The translations under genes and the position numbers were made by a program. From assembly GCF_014466955.1 (NCBI RefSeq), contig NZ_AP023396.1, forward strand, positions 682,001-746,000: DNA of 64,000 nt, given 5' to 3'. Below the pieces are notes generated by a model. The model searched no databases, was not told where the DNA came from, and saw only the letters and a list, made by a program, of their open reading frames with translations. Shown piece after piece: positions 9,467-18,687 of the stretch (position 1 is its first letter; every line of letters starts with the position of its first letter). The DNA comes from Nocardia wallacei. Lineage in GTDB: Bacteria > Actinomycetota > Actinomycetes > Mycobacteriales > Mycobacteriaceae.

Positions 9467-9688
9467 CTACCGTGACCGGCGGCCGGACCAGAGCGCGAAG
9501 ACCACCGCGAGCAGCAGTCCCAGCGGCGTTCCGATCATCGCGACCAGGTACAGCCACAGTCCGGGCTCGCCGTCGGACACGATCGGTGTGAGGAAAATGG
9601 CGACGACGGCCAGCACGCCGATCGCGAACAGACCCAGGGCCGCGTACAGGAGCGGATCGCCGGAACGGCGCGGGGAGGACTCGGGCAT
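9467..9688 (-). CDS. small two-helix membrane protein
   Basis: A 73-residue protein with two hydrophobic segments (about residues 13-35 and 44-67) joined by a short SDGEPG loop, and a basic C-terminus. The ATG at 9688 is the first start after which the hydrophobic pattern appears; longer frames upstream run through the promoter region of the cold-shock gene. No family is recognised. It transcribes towards the rpfA regulatory region and ends about 39 bp before the CRP-type site. Confidence 0.65.
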   Translation of the reverse strand: MPESSPRRSGDPLLYAALGLFAIGVLAVVAIFLTPIVSDGEPGLWLYLVAMIGTPLGLLLAVVFALWSGRRSR

Positions 9689-9868
9689 TACTGCACCGTA
9701 AAACTGGTGTGCTCGGCGGATCGGCACCGGGGTAGACTCGATGCCAATCGCGTCCTGCATAGCTGTGTAGGGCGCGTTCTTTTCGCACGCAGACGAGTCC
9801 CGGAATCGATTCCGGGACAAAGGTTGTGCCCGGGAGGTCCGGGCATCGATGACGAACGGGTGAGCGCA

Positions 9869-10282
9869 GTGCCGACCGGCAGGGTGAAGTGGTACGACGT
9901 CGAAAAGGGCTTCGGCTTCCTTTCCCAGGACGAGGGTGAGGACGTCTATGTTCGGTCGTCTGCGTTGCCCAAAGGTGTCGAGGCGTTGAAGCCCGGGCAA
10001 CGAGTCGAGTTCGGGATGGCGGCCGGGCGGCGCGGTCCGCAGGCGCTGAGCCTGAAGCTCCTGGAGCCGCCGCCCTCCGTGCGCGGCGGTCAGGCGCGCA
10101 AGGAGCCCGCCGCGCATCCCCGCCAGGCGCCCGACGACCTGCACGGCATGATCGAGGACATGATCACGCTGCTGGAGGCGAAGGTGCAGCCGGATCTGCG
10201 CAGGGGCAAGTACCCCGATCGCAAGACGGCCCAGCGCATCGCCGAGGTGGTGCGGGGCGTCGCCCGCGAGCTGGATCAGTAA
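9869..10282 (+). CDS. cspB: CspB-like cold-shock domain protein with C-terminal extension
   Basis: A 137-residue RNA-binding protein. The cold-shock domain covers about residues 1-66, with the RNP motifs KGFGFL and DVYVRSS. It is followed by a helical C-terminal extension ([15 protein letters not shown]..., ending VARELDQ). Both parts match the mycobacterial Rv0871 type, which is about twice as long as classical CspA. The GTG at 9869 is chosen because the domain then begins [10 protein letters not shown], as in that family; the GTG at 9860 would add three residues. It probably acts as an RNA chaperone. Confidence 0.9.
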   Translation: MPTGRVKWYDVEKGFGFLSQDEGEDVYVRSSALPKGVEALKPGQRVEFGMAAGRRGPQALSLKLLEPPPSVRGGQARKEPAAHPRQAPDDLHGMIEDMITLLEAKVQPDLRRGKYPDRKTAQRIAEVVRGVARELDQ

Positions 10283-10367
10283 TCCCGGCGCCGCGTGTTC
10301 GCGGGCCTGCGGCTCGCGTCGGAGCGGCCGCGAGGTCGTGCCGAGAGGTTGTGGGGGCAGGCGCTTT

Positions 10368-10901
10368 TCAGGCGGTTCGGATGGACCAGGCCTGGTACGG
10401 GGCGAAGGATTCGGCGCCGGTCTCGTCCCGGGTGGGGACGACCAGTTGGACTTCCACGCCTGCCAGGCGCAGGTCCGGTTCGGGGTGGGAGGGGACGGTG
10501 ATCGCGAGCGTGCCCTCGGGGTAGTCGCGGTAGGAGGCGAGGCGTTGCACCGCGGTGCCGTCGGGCAGGTCGTACTCGAGCACCATCACCCAGGGGGCAT
10601 CGGCGATGTGGCGGGGCAGCGAAAGTTGCAGGGGCGCACCGGCTGGGGTGGGCAGGGTGACCGTGGTGGCGCCCTCGCGGCAGTTCAGGCCGAGCTGGCC
10701 GCTCGCGTCGGACTGCGTCACCTCGCAGAAGCGGTACGGCGGCACGGTGGCGGCGGTGCCGTGCGCGTAGGCGGTGATCTCCGGGTCCGGCTCGTCGGCA
10801 TTGCGGACCGCCACGGCCACCACGGCGGCGACGGCGACCACCACCACGAGTACCGCAGCCGCCGCCAGCGCGAGGATCGTGCGGGTACCGAGCTTGGGCA
10901 T
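10368..10901 (-). CDS. DUF2771-like exported protein
   Basis: A 177-residue protein with a single N-terminal membrane anchor (about residues 9-32, very Val/Ala-rich) and an extracytoplasmic beta-rich domain. That domain holds two Cys (FCEVT and LNCREG), likely a disulfide. It resembles the DUF2771 family and Rv0875c, and, as there, lies directly downstream of an MFS-like permease gene (26-bp gap). Starting at ATG 10901 puts the anchor at the N-terminus. Function unknown; the pairing suggests it serves the permease or is made with it. Confidence 0.75.
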   Translation of the reverse strand: MPKLGTRTILALAAAAVLVVVVAVAAVVAVAVRNADEPDPEITAYAHGTAATVPPYRFCEVTQSDASGQLGLNCREGATTVTLPTPAGAPLQLSLPRHIADAPWVMVLEYDLPDGTAVQRLASYRDYPEGTLAITVPSHPEPDLRLAGVEVQLVVPTRDETGAESFAPYQAWSIRTA

Positions 10902-10927
10902 GGCGTATTTCCTGTCGGCTCGTCGGG

Positions 10928-12667
10928 TCAGTTCGAGGTGGCGGGGCGGGCCGAATCGCCGGACAGGCCGGGAACTTCCTGTTTCGCGTGTTGCGGCCGG
11001 TTGCCGCCCCAGCCGGGCAGCAGCGAGTGACCACGGTAGCTCACGTAGGTCTGGATCAATCCGATCGCGAGTACCGCGGTGACGACGGCGAAACCCTTCC
11101 AGTACACGGTCGGCAGCAGCACGCCGCCCGCGCCGCCGATCACCCACGCCAATTGCAGCACCGTCTCCGAACGGCCGAAACCGGAGGCGATCGACTCCGG
11201 CGGCAGGTCGTCCTGGATCGACGCGTCCAGCGACACCTTCGCCAGCGCGCTCGCGCCGGACGCCACCAGCGCCGCGGCCGCCGCGCCCAGCAGATTGTCG
11301 AGCAGCGTCGCGAACAGGGCGACGATCGTGCACGCGGCCGTGCAGGTCACGACGATCAGGGCCGGGCGGCCCAGCTTCATCCGAGCGCCCGAGGCATTGC
11401 CGACGAAGTTGCCGACCGCGGCCGCCGCGCCGACCACACCCAGCATCGCCGCCTGCTGCACCGGGCGGTGCTCGGTCGATTTGGCGACGAAGGCCACGTA
11501 GAAGGTGAGGAAGCCGGTCAGCACCCGGACCGTGCCGTTGCCCCACAGCCCGGTCACCACCGCCCGGCCCAGCGGCTGACGGCGGCGGCTCGGTTTCACC
11601 GGCTGCCCGTCGCGCGACACCGCGGTGCGGGCGTCCTTCTTGTGGTAGCCCAGCGTCGCGGGCACCTCGCCCTCGGTGACCTCCACCCAGGACGGGATCC
11701 GCAGGCTCAGATACGCGCCGGCGGCGGCGATCAGCGCCGCGAACACCAGCGCGCCCGGCGATCCGGCCACCGCCGCGACCACACCGGCCACCGCGCCGGC
11801 GCCGAGCGTGCCGCCCACCAGACCGAACACCGTGAGCCGGGAATTGGTGCGCACCAAGTCGATATCCGGTGGCAGCACCCGCGGCGTGACGGCGCTCTTC
11901 AGCACCGCGAACGATTTGCTCAGGATCATCATGCACAGCGCGAGCGGATACAGCGCCCAGCCGTCGACGTTGAAGATCAGCAGGAACGCGATCACTATTC
12001 GCACGGCGAACGAGGCGGCCAGCGCCACTCGGCGGCCGTGCTGCAACCGGTCCAGCAGCGGCCCGATCAGCGGCGCGATCACCGCGAACGGGGCGATCGT
12101 GATCAACAGGTACAGCGCCACCTTGGATTTGGACTCGGCGGTGGCGCTGGCGAAGAACAGCGTGTTGGCCAGCGCGACGGCGATGGCGGCGTCGAGGGCG
12201 AAATTGGCCATCGTCGCGTACACCAGTGCGGTGAGCCCGGACCGGTCGGCGCCGTCGGCTTTCGCGGCGCGCTGGAAGGAGTGGAAACCCTTCTCGGTCA
12301 GTTCGAGGCTGCGCATCGCGACGACCCGGGTCACCGTCAGCTTGCGCGGGACCCGTTGGCGGCCTTTGATTTTCGTGGTGTCCGCGGGTGGTGGCGGTTC
12401 CGGCGCGGGCTGTTGCGGCGGTGGCTCCGGTTGCGGAGCCCGCGGCGGGAGGTCGCGGGGCGGTTGCCCGGCGGCCAAGCGGCGCGTGACGAATTCGGGT
12501 ACGTCGGGGTCGCCGCCGTGCTCGGGCAGCGGCGGCAGCGGACGGCGGGGCGGGGCACTCGGGGGCGGCGGATACCGGTCGTAACCGGGATGCCGCCGAT
12601 TGAGCGGGTACTCCTCGCCGTCCCACGGACCTGGTTCGGTTCCGGAGGAATCGCGGGAGGCAGCCAC
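10928..12667 (-). CDS. MFS-type permease, Rv0876c-like
   Basis: A 579-residue membrane protein. About 110 N-terminal residues are cytosolic, proline- and charge-rich (PPPSAPPRRPLPPLPE, then a P/E-rich stretch). They are followed by about 12 hydrophobic segments of a major facilitator transporter. The start is GTG at 12667. Position and length match Rv0876c, and its DUF2771 partner follows. The proline-rich leader is unusual for an MFS protein and may bind a partner. The substrate is unknown. Confidence 0.8.
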   Translation of the reverse strand: MAASRDSSGTEPGPWDGEEYPLNRRHPGYDRYPPPPSAPPRRPLPPLPEHGGDPDVPEFVTRRLAAGQPPRDLPPRAPQPEPPPQQPAPEPPPPADTTKIKGRQRVPRKLTVTRVVAMRSLELTEKGFHSFQRAAKADGADRSGLTALVYATMANFALDAAIAVALANTLFFASATAESKSKVALYLLITIAPFAVIAPLIGPLLDRLQHGRRVALAASFAVRIVIAFLLIFNVDGWALYPLALCMMILSKSFAVLKSAVTPRVLPPDIDLVRTNSRLTVFGLVGGTLGAGAVAGVVAAVAGSPGALVFAALIAAAGAYLSLRIPSWVEVTEGEVPATLGYHKKDARTAVSRDGQPVKPSRRRQPLGRAVVTGLWGNGTVRVLTGFLTFYVAFVAKSTEHRPVQQAAMLGVVGAAAAVGNFVGNASGARMKLGRPALIVVTCTAACTIVALFATLLDNLLGAAAAALVASGASALAKVSLDASIQDDLPPESIASGFGRSETVLQLAWVIGGAGGVLLPTVYWKGFAVVTAVLAIGLIQTYVSYRGHSLLPGWGGNRPQHAKQEVPGLSGDSARPATSN

Positions 12668-12700
12668 ACAACGAGTCTATGGGTCGCCCCGCCGGGCCGT

Positions 12701-13483
12701 TCACGCCGGGACGAAGCGAACCTCGAACAGGACCGGCCAGTACTTGCCGGTGATCAGGAACCGGTCGGTGCCGGGGATCTGGGCGATTCCGTTGAGCACG
12801 TCGACACCGGCGCGCTCGGTCGGCGAGAGCAGCCCGCCCGCGTCGATATCGCCCAGCACCGCGCCGCTCTCGGGATCGATGCGCAGGATGTGGTCGGTGT
12901 GCCAGACATTGGCGTAGACCGAACCGTCTGCGGCGCAATCCAGTTCGTTGAGCCTGGCGTTGTGGTGGCTGGTGAGCCGGATCGAGCCGACCGCGTCGAA
13001 GGTGACCGGGTCGCGGAAGGTGAGGGTGTCGCTGCCGTCGCTCATCACCAGGCGGTCGCCGCGGGTGCACAGGCCCCAGCCCTCGCCGTCGTAGTGGACG
13101 CGGCCGCGCTCGGCCAGGGTGATCGGGTCGCGGGCGAAGGCGGTTTCGTTCTTCCAGGTGAGTTGCCACACAGTGGAGCTCGCGCGGGTGATGCCCTCGC
13201 CGAAGTATTCGGCGGGCAGTTCGGCGCGCGCGGTGCGGCCCGCGTCGGTCAGGTCGGTGACGCGCACCTCGGAGCGGCCCGCGAGACCGGTGCTCTCGTA
13301 GAGCAGGCCGTCGTGGATTTCCAGGCCCTCGGTGAACGCGCCGCGGTCGTGCGGGCGGGTCGCCACCACCTCGACACGCAGCGGCGGAGCGCTGTCCGGG
13401 CGGTCACAGGCGACGGTTCCGGTGACCACCGCGGCCAGCAAGATCGGTCCGGTCGCGGCCCACGCACGGCGTTTGCGCTTCAT
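12701..13483 (-). CDS. glutaminyl-peptide cyclotransferase-like lipoprotein
   Basis: A 260-residue five-bladed beta-propeller protein of the plant/bacterial glutamine cyclotransferase family, which turns N-terminal Gln of peptides into pyroglutamate. The N-terminus is basic, then hydrophobic, and ends in a possible lipobox (TVAC, Cys at about 26), so it is likely surface-anchored. Family motifs visible: AFTEGLEIHDGLLYESTG near the N-terminus, YGEG-like YFGEGITR, and NELDCAADGSVYANVWHTD in the second half. It lies on the strand opposite the DUF3027 gene, with only 17 bp between the two starts, so they share a promoter region. Confidence 0.88.
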   Translation of the reverse strand: MKRKRRAWAATGPILLAAVVTGTVACDRPDSAPPLRVEVVATRPHDRGAFTEGLEIHDGLLYESTGLAGRSEVRVTDLTDAGRTARAELPAEYFGEGITRASSTVWQLTWKNETAFARDPITLAERGRVHYDGEGWGLCTRGDRLVMSDGSDTLTFRDPVTFDAVGSIRLTSHHNARLNELDCAADGSVYANVWHTDHILRIDPESGAVLGDIDAGGLLSPTERAGVDVLNGIAQIPGTDRFLITGKYWPVLFEVRFVPA

Positions 13484-13500
13484 ACGGCAAAATGTAGGAC

Positions 13501-15834
13501 GTGAGCGCAGTATCTGTTTCGGAGTCCGGTGTGCGACCGATCCTCGCGGAGGCGGTCGACCTGGCTCGGCGTGCGCTCTCGGAGCTGCAGCCGACGGGTG
13601 TCGGCGAGCATCTGGGCGTCACCGCGGAAGACGAGTGCGCGGCCACCCACCACTTCGCGGCCACCCTGCCCGGCTACGCCGGATGGCAGTGGGCCGTGGT
13701 GGTGGCGGCGCCGCCGGAGGCCGAGTACGCGACGGTCAGCGAGTCCGCCCTGCTGCCCGGGCCGGACGCGCTGGTCGCCCCGAAGTTCGTGCCCTGGGAC
13801 CAGCGCGTGCGCCCCGGCGATCTGGCGCCCGGCGACCTGCTGGCCCCGCAGCCCGACGACCCGCGCCTGGTCCCCGGATACCTGATCACCGGCGACCCGG
13901 TGGTCGACGAGGTGGCCGAGGAGATCGGCCTGGGCCGCAGCCGGGTACTCAGCCGTGAGGGCCGCGAAGAGGCCGCCGAACGCTGGTACGCCGAGTACGG
14001 CCCCGACACCGACATGGCCCGCGCCGCCCCCGCCACCTGCGGCGTCTGCGGCTTCTTCGTGCCCTTGGCCGGCGCTCTGCGCTCCGCGTTCGGCGTCTGC
14101 TCCAACGCCATGGGCGCCGACGGCCACGTCGTCCACACCGAATACGGTTGCGGCGCACACTCCGACACCGTTCTCCCCACCGGTGGCGGCTCTCCCCTCT
14201 ACGAGGCATACGACGACGCCGCCGTCGAAATAATCCCCACCGCCCAACTCCGCTCCGCCGCCGAGGAGAAGCCCGCAGAGCCCGGGCGTGTCGAGTCCGC
14301 CGCCGCGGGTGAGTCCGCTCCCGGCTCGGATACTTCCGCTGACACCGAAGCGGCTGCCGTTACCGAGTCGGCGGCCGCCGCCGGCGAATCCGGTAATCGA
14401 GCGAGTGCGGTTACCGGGGCGTCGCCTGTGGATGCCGCTGGGGAAGACACGGCCTCGACCGCGGTGGATCCGGCCGATGCCGCGGCGGACACCAGCGCCG
14501 CGGTGACCGGTGAGCGCCCGGAAACGGCCGGGGAGCACGGCTCATCCCTGCCCGCCGATGAGTCCCGCCCCACCGAACCGACCGATGACGCCACCCGCGC
14601 GGAGGCCACTGAGATCGGAGGGCCCCCGGCGTCCCAGGACGCCGGTGCGACCGCACCGGACAGCGCCGCGCATTCGGATGTCCCCGAACCCCAATCCATC
14701 TCGGACAGTGCCGCCGAGACGTCGACGGATACACAGACATCGACAGCTGCCGAGGCGTCGGCGGGTGTCGAGACCTCGGAAGGTGCCGAGGCGTCAACGG
14801 GTGTCGAACCGTTGGCAGGTGCTGAGGTGTCGGCGGGTGTCGCGACCTCGGAAGGTGCTGAGGCGTCAACGGGTGCTCAACTGTCGGTAGGTGCTGAGGC
14901 ATCGGCAGATGCGGGGGCGGGGTCCCGCGCGGGTTCCTCGGAATCCGATACGGCTGCGACGAATTCCGTCGACGCGGACGATTCGGCCGGCGAGGAAACC
15001 ACCGCGAGTCTCGATGCGGCTGCCCCGAATACCGACGCTGTGGACGATGCCGTACGCGCGGACAGCGCCGCGGGCGTCTCCCACTCTTCGCCGCATGTGC
15101 CGGAACCGAGCACATCACAGCCCACCGCGAACGAGGCTGCCCGCACAGCCCAGCCAGCCACCTCCGATACGGCCGAATCCGCGACAGCTGACGACAACGC
15201 CGACGAGCCCGCCCCGGCGGGTGACGATGCCGCCGAACCCGCGGCGGTCGATGATGGCGCCGTCGAGTCTGCAACGGATGCCGACGATCTCGCCGAGCCC
15301 GCGGCGGTCGATGATGGTGCCGTCGAGTCTGCAACGGTGGCCGACAGTCTTGCCGAGCCCGCGACGGTCGGAGACGGCGCTGCCGAGTCTGCGGCGGTGG
15401 ACGACAGTCTTGCCGAGCCCGCGACGGTCGGAGACGGCGCCGTCGAGCCTGCGGCGGTGGTCGACGATCTCGCCGAGCCCGCGACGGTCGGAGATGGCGC
15501 TGCCGAGTCTGCGGCGGTGGACGACAGTCTTGCCGAGCCTGCGAGGGCCGGAGACGGTGCTGTCGAGACTGCGGCTGTTGGTGAGGGTGCGGCCGATGGA
15601 GTTGCTCGGTCGGGTGCGGCGGCCGAGGTGGGGGAGAGTTCCGGTGGGCCGGGGTCCGGCTCGGGGACCGGGGAGGTCGCGGAGGCTGTGGCCGAGGTGG
15701 GGGCTGTGGTTTCCGAGGTTCGGGAGGGGGAGCAGTCGCATGGGTCGCGGGAGCCGGGGCAGTACAGCGACGGGTGGGATGTGTCGGCGGTGCGGGTGGA
15801 GCACGGCGAGTCCGGGTCGGCGGGGGAGCACTGA
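13501..15834 (+). CDS. DUF3027 protein with long repetitive acidic C-terminal tail
   Basis: A 777-residue protein. Residues 1 to about 250 form the DUF3027 domain (Rv0877-like), including four Cys (TCGVCG, GVCSN, YGCGAH) and nearby His that may bind zinc. The remaining 520 or so residues are low-complexity, made almost only of Ala, Glu, Asp, Ser, Thr, Val and Gly, strongly acidic and surely disordered. They contain a 36-bp tandem repeat (12 residues, 14749-14910) and a 60-bp tandem repeat (20 residues, 15247-15606). Mycobacterial homologues are about 260 residues, so the tail is an extra. The start is GTG 13501. It overlaps or abuts the Hsp90-type ATPase gene downstream. Function unknown. Confidence 0.85.
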   Translation: MSAVSVSESGVRPILAEAVDLARRALSELQPTGVGEHLGVTAEDECAATHHFAATLPGYAGWQWAVVVAAPPEAEYATVSESALLPGPDALVAPKFVPWDQRVRPGDLAPGDLLAPQPDDPRLVPGYLITGDPVVDEVAEEIGLGRSRVLSREGREEAAERWYAEYGPDTDMARAAPATCGVCGFFVPLAGALRSAFGVCSNAMGADGHVVHTEYGCGAHSDTVLPTGGGSPLYEAYDDAAVEIIPTAQLRSAAEEKPAEPGRVESAAAGESAPGSDTSADTEAAAVTESAAAAGESGNRASAVTGASPVDAAGEDTASTAVDPADAAADTSAAVTGERPETAGEHGSSLPADESRPTEPTDDATRAEATEIGGPPASQDAGATAPDSAAHSDVPEPQSISDSAAETSTDTQTSTAAEASAGVETSEGAEASTGVEPLAGAEVSAGVATSEGAEASTGAQLSVGAEASADAGAGSRAGSSESDTAATNSVDADDSAGEETTASLDAAAPNTDAVDDAVRADSAAGVSHSSPHVPEPSTSQPTANEAARTAQPATSDTAESATADDNADEPAPAGDDAAEPAAVDDGAVESATDADDLAEPAAVDDGAVESATVADSLAEPATVGDGAAESAAVDDSLAEPATVGDGAVEPAAVVDDLAEPATVGDGAAESAAVDDSLAEPARAGDGAVETAAVGEGAADGVARSGAAAEVGESSGGPGSGSGTGEVAEAVAEVGAVVSEVREGEQSHGSREPGQYSDGWDVSAVRVEHGESGSAGEH
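14749..14910 (+). repeat. 36-bp in-frame tandem repeat in the DUF3027 gene
   Basis: Copies start at 14749, 14785, 14821, 14857 and 14893 (last one partial). Each encodes 12 residues of the pattern A-E-(A/V)-S-(A/T)-G-x-x-x-(S/A)-x-G. The period is a multiple of three, so the reading frame is kept if copy number changes. Confidence 0.85.
15247..15606 (+). repeat. 60-bp in-frame tandem repeat in the DUF3027 gene
   Basis: Six copies start at 15247, 15307, 15367, 15427, 15487 and 15547. Each encodes 20 residues close to VGDGA(A/V)ESAAVDDSLAEPA. Copies 3 and 5 are almost identical, which suggests recent duplication within the array; the first and last copies have diverged. Confidence 0.9.
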
Positions 15835-18632
15835 GCGCCGAGGGAGCGGTCGCCGATCCGTTCGAGACGGCGGCGCTGCGCGCCGGGGTGCTGGCCGCCT
15901 GGCGGGATTCGCCGACGCGGCTGCGGGAGGACGCCGCTACCGAGGCCGACCTGGTCTGTGCCGGTTACCGTGATCGCCTGCTGACCGAGCTGGCGCAGAA
16001 CGCCGCCGACGCCGCGGCCAAGGCGGCCGTTCCCGGCCGGCTCGTGGTGCGGCTCGAGGGCGCCGACCTGCATATCGCCAATACGGGTGCCCCGCTGGAC
16101 ATCTCGGGTGTGCACGCGCTGACCGCCTTGCGCGTCTCGGCGAAACCGGGCGCCGCGTCGTCGGTGGGCAGGTTCGGGGTCGGCTTCACCGCCGTGCTGG
16201 CCGTCGGCGACGAGATCGAATTCCGGTCCACCACCGGATCGGTGCGCTTCTCCCGGATCGAGACCCGGAACGAGTTGCGCGCCAAAAACATTCACGTCCA
16301 AGACGATACGGGCTTCATCCCCCCGGCCCTGCGGCTGGCCTGGCCGAGCGCCGCGCCTCCCGCCCCCGGTTACGACAGCGAGATCGTGATCCGATTGCGC
16401 GCCGACGTCGATGCGCCGGAGTTGCTGGCCACCATGCGCGCGGAAGCGGCCGACCTGCTCCTGGAACTACCCGCGCTGCAGATCATCCGGATCGGCGACG
16501 ACGAAATCGCCAGCACCGTAACAGATCTCGACAACGACGTGCGGGAACTGCGGATCACCGGTCTCGGCCGGAATGAGACCTGGTGGCAGTACTCCACCGG
16601 CCGCGCACGCTGGCTGCTCCCCGTCCGAGACGGCCGCCCGCACCCCGTCGAACCGGACGTCCTGCGCGCCCCCACCCGCTCCGACGAGGAGCTCTCCGTC
16701 CCGGCCCTGCTCATCGCCGACATCCCGATGCAACCGGACCGCCGCCGCGTGCTGCCGGGCGCGCGGATAGCCGAATTGGCCGACGGCTACGCCGATTTCG
16801 CGCGCGCCCTGCCATCGCGCGACCGGTTGGTCCTGGTGCCGTCGCCCGGTTTCGCCCGCAGCGAGATCGACGGATCGCTGCGCGAGGCCCTGACCGCCGA
16901 ACTCCGCACCGCGTCCTGGCTGCCCGTACTGGACGAGCATGGCCGAGCGCGGCCGGAGATCACCGCCGCACCCCGGCGCGCGAGTGTGTTCACCGGCATC
17001 ACCACGGAATTGGCGGCACTCTTGGCGAATGTCGTAGGCCCGCTGGTGATTCCGGAGCTGTCCGGCCGGACGGTGTCGGAGGCATTGGCCGTGCTCGACG
17101 TGCACCGCATCGGCCTGGCGCGGATTGCGGAGCTGTCGATCGGCCTGGAACGCCCGCCGCAGTGGTGGTATTCGCTCTACGACGCCCTGGAACCGTTCGT
17201 CGGTGATCCGCTAGCCGTCGAGGAACTGGGCGCGCTGGCGGTCCCGCTGGCCGACGGACGTCTCGTCACCGGCCCGCGCACCGTCGTACTGGACGATCAA
17301 CTGGCCGTGCCGATTCCGGTGCGGTGGGCTCGCCTGGTCCATCCGGAGGCCACCCACGAGCTACTGGCCCGGCTGGGCGCCCGCCCGGTCACGGCCGGCG
17401 ACCTGCTCGACGATCCGGCGCTGCGAGCGGAACTCGAGCACGAGCCGGGCGACCCCGAAACCGTCGACGCCGTCCTGGGTCTGGCCGCGCAGCTGACCGA
17501 CGCCACCGGCCCGGACGCGGCCGGTCTGCCGTCCTGGCTGGGATTGCTCGAGCTGCCCGACGACACCGGCGCCGCCCTGCCCGCGGACGAACTGCTGCTG
17601 CCCGGCGCCCCGCTCGCCGAGGTGCTGATGGCCGATTCCCCGTTCGGCACAGTGGATTCCGCGTTGGTCGAGCGCCACGGCGCCGCGCCGCTGCGCGCCG
17701 TGGGTGTGGGCTGGGGCTTCACCGTCGTGTCCGAGAGCGACCCGACGGGCCCGGATCACCACCTGGACGACGAAGAGCACTGGTGGGCGAGCCTGCCGGA
17801 GGATCCGCCGGAGTTAGCCGCCGTGCGAGACCTGGATCTGGTGGACGACCCCGCGTGGCCGAAGGCGTTGCGGCTGTTGCTGTCCGAGCCCGCGACCCGC
17901 CGCCTGCTCGCCGACCCGGACGGCTACACCGCCTGGTGGCTGCGCCGCCACGCTCACATCGACGGCCGTCCGCTCGGCCTGTTCCGTGCCCCCGGCGACC
18001 CGGTATTCGCCGATCTGCTACCGGAATTGGCCGGATTCACCCCGGCCGAACTGGCGGCCCTGCGCGGCGTCCTGGCGGATCCGGCAACCATCACGCCCGA
18101 TCTGGCCGCCGCACTGCTGGATGCCCTCGCCGACCCGAGCCGGACGCCCTCGCCCGCCGCGATCGCCGAGGCCCACCGCCGCCTGGCCGCGGTCCTGGAC
18201 CACCTGGATCTGGACGAACTGGCCCTCCCCGAACGCGTCCGCGCGCTGTCGGGCGCGGTGATCGACCCCGCCGACGCCCTGGTGCTGGACCACCCCTGCT
18301 ACGGCCTGGCCATCCCCCCGGACCGCTTGGTAGCCGGGGACATCGGCACCGCCCCCGCCCTCGCCACCCTGCTCGATCTGCCGCTGGTGTCGGAGGCCGT
18401 CACCGCCGAAGTCCTCGGTGCGGGCACGCCGACCAGCTGGGCGTCCGAGCCCCTCGGTGTCCTGCTGCGCCTGCAATCCGGCCGCCCCACACCCGACGGG
18501 CCGCTGATCCTGCACGACCGACTCCAGGTCCGCCTGTCCGGCGCCTACGAGACCACCACCGACGTCCCGTGGTGGGTGGCGGGCGACACGACTCACCTGC
18601 GCCGCCACCCCGCCCGGGATCTGCCGCGGTGA
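15774..18632 (+). CDS. sacsin/Hsp90-type (GHKL) ATPase-domain protein
   Basis: A protein of about 950 residues. The N-terminal 200 residues hold a Bergerat-fold ATP-binding site: LLTELAQNAADAA (the Asn-box region), HIANTGAPLDISGVHAL and SVGRFGVGFTAVLAV, as in sacsin N-terminal and Hsp90-like domains. The rest is Leu/Asp/Pro-rich with no recognised domain. The start is uncertain. ATG 15774 gives a 61-bp overlap with the DUF3027 gene, while the conserved start of the domain (DPFETAALRAGVLAAW) begins near 15852, so a non-standard CTG at 15831 is also possible. Overlap suggests translational coupling with the DUF3027 protein. A chaperone-like role is inference. Confidence 0.8.
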   Translation: MGCVGGAGGARRVRVGGGALSAEGAVADPFETAALRAGVLAAWRDSPTRLREDAATEADLVCAGYRDRLLTELAQNAADAAAKAAVPGRLVVRLEGADLHIANTGAPLDISGVHALTALRVSAKPGAASSVGRFGVGFTAVLAVGDEIEFRSTTGSVRFSRIETRNELRAKNIHVQDDTGFIPPALRLAWPSAAPPAPGYDSEIVIRLRADVDAPELLATMRAEAADLLLELPALQIIRIGDDEIASTVTDLDNDVRELRITGLGRNETWWQYSTGRARWLLPVRDGRPHPVEPDVLRAPTRSDEELSVPALLIADIPMQPDRRRVLPGARIAELADGYADFARALPSRDRLVLVPSPGFARSEIDGSLREALTAELRTASWLPVLDEHGRARPEITAAPRRASVFTGITTELAALLANVVGPLVIPELSGRTVSEALAVLDVHRIGLARIAELSIGLERPPQWWYSLYDALEPFVGDPLAVEELGALAVPLADGRLVTGPRTVVLDDQLAVPIPVRWARLVHPEATHELLARLGARPVTAGDLLDDPALRAELEHEPGDPETVDAVLGLAAQLTDATGPDAAGLPSWLGLLELPDDTGAALPADELLLPGAPLAEVLMADSPFGTVDSALVERHGAAPLRAVGVGWGFTVVSESDPTGPDHHLDDEEHWWASLPEDPPELAAVRDLDLVDDPAWPKALRLLLSEPATRRLLADPDGYTAWWLRRHAHIDGRPLGLFRAPGDPVFADLLPELAGFTPAELAALRGVLADPATITPDLAAALLDALADPSRTPSPAAIAEAHRRLAAVLDHLDLDELALPERVRALSGAVIDPADALVLDHPCYGLAIPPDRLVAGDIGTAPALATLLDLPLVSEAVTAEVLGAGTPTSWASEPLGVLLRLQSGRPTPDGPLILHDRLQVRLSGAYETTTDVPWWVAGDTTHLRRHPARDLPR

Positions 18633-18687
18633 CCGAAAACCCTTACCCGGCTACGACTTCCAAGGGATGCCCAGCCGCGATGCCGAG

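Noticed and set aside
10368-13169. A 933-residue minus-strand frame running through three genes
   Set aside because: Only its last part, from ATG 10901, is a real gene (DUF2771-like). The rest is a shadow frame of the MFS and cyclotransferase genes.
15247-15606. 60-bp repeats as CRISPR or regulatory iterons
   Set aside because: They are in frame inside a gene with 20-residue units and no spacers.
14877-16301. Minus-strand frame of 474 residues opposite the DUF3027 tail
   Set aside because: Shadow frame of the repeat region with Ser/Ala/Pro composition and no start signals.
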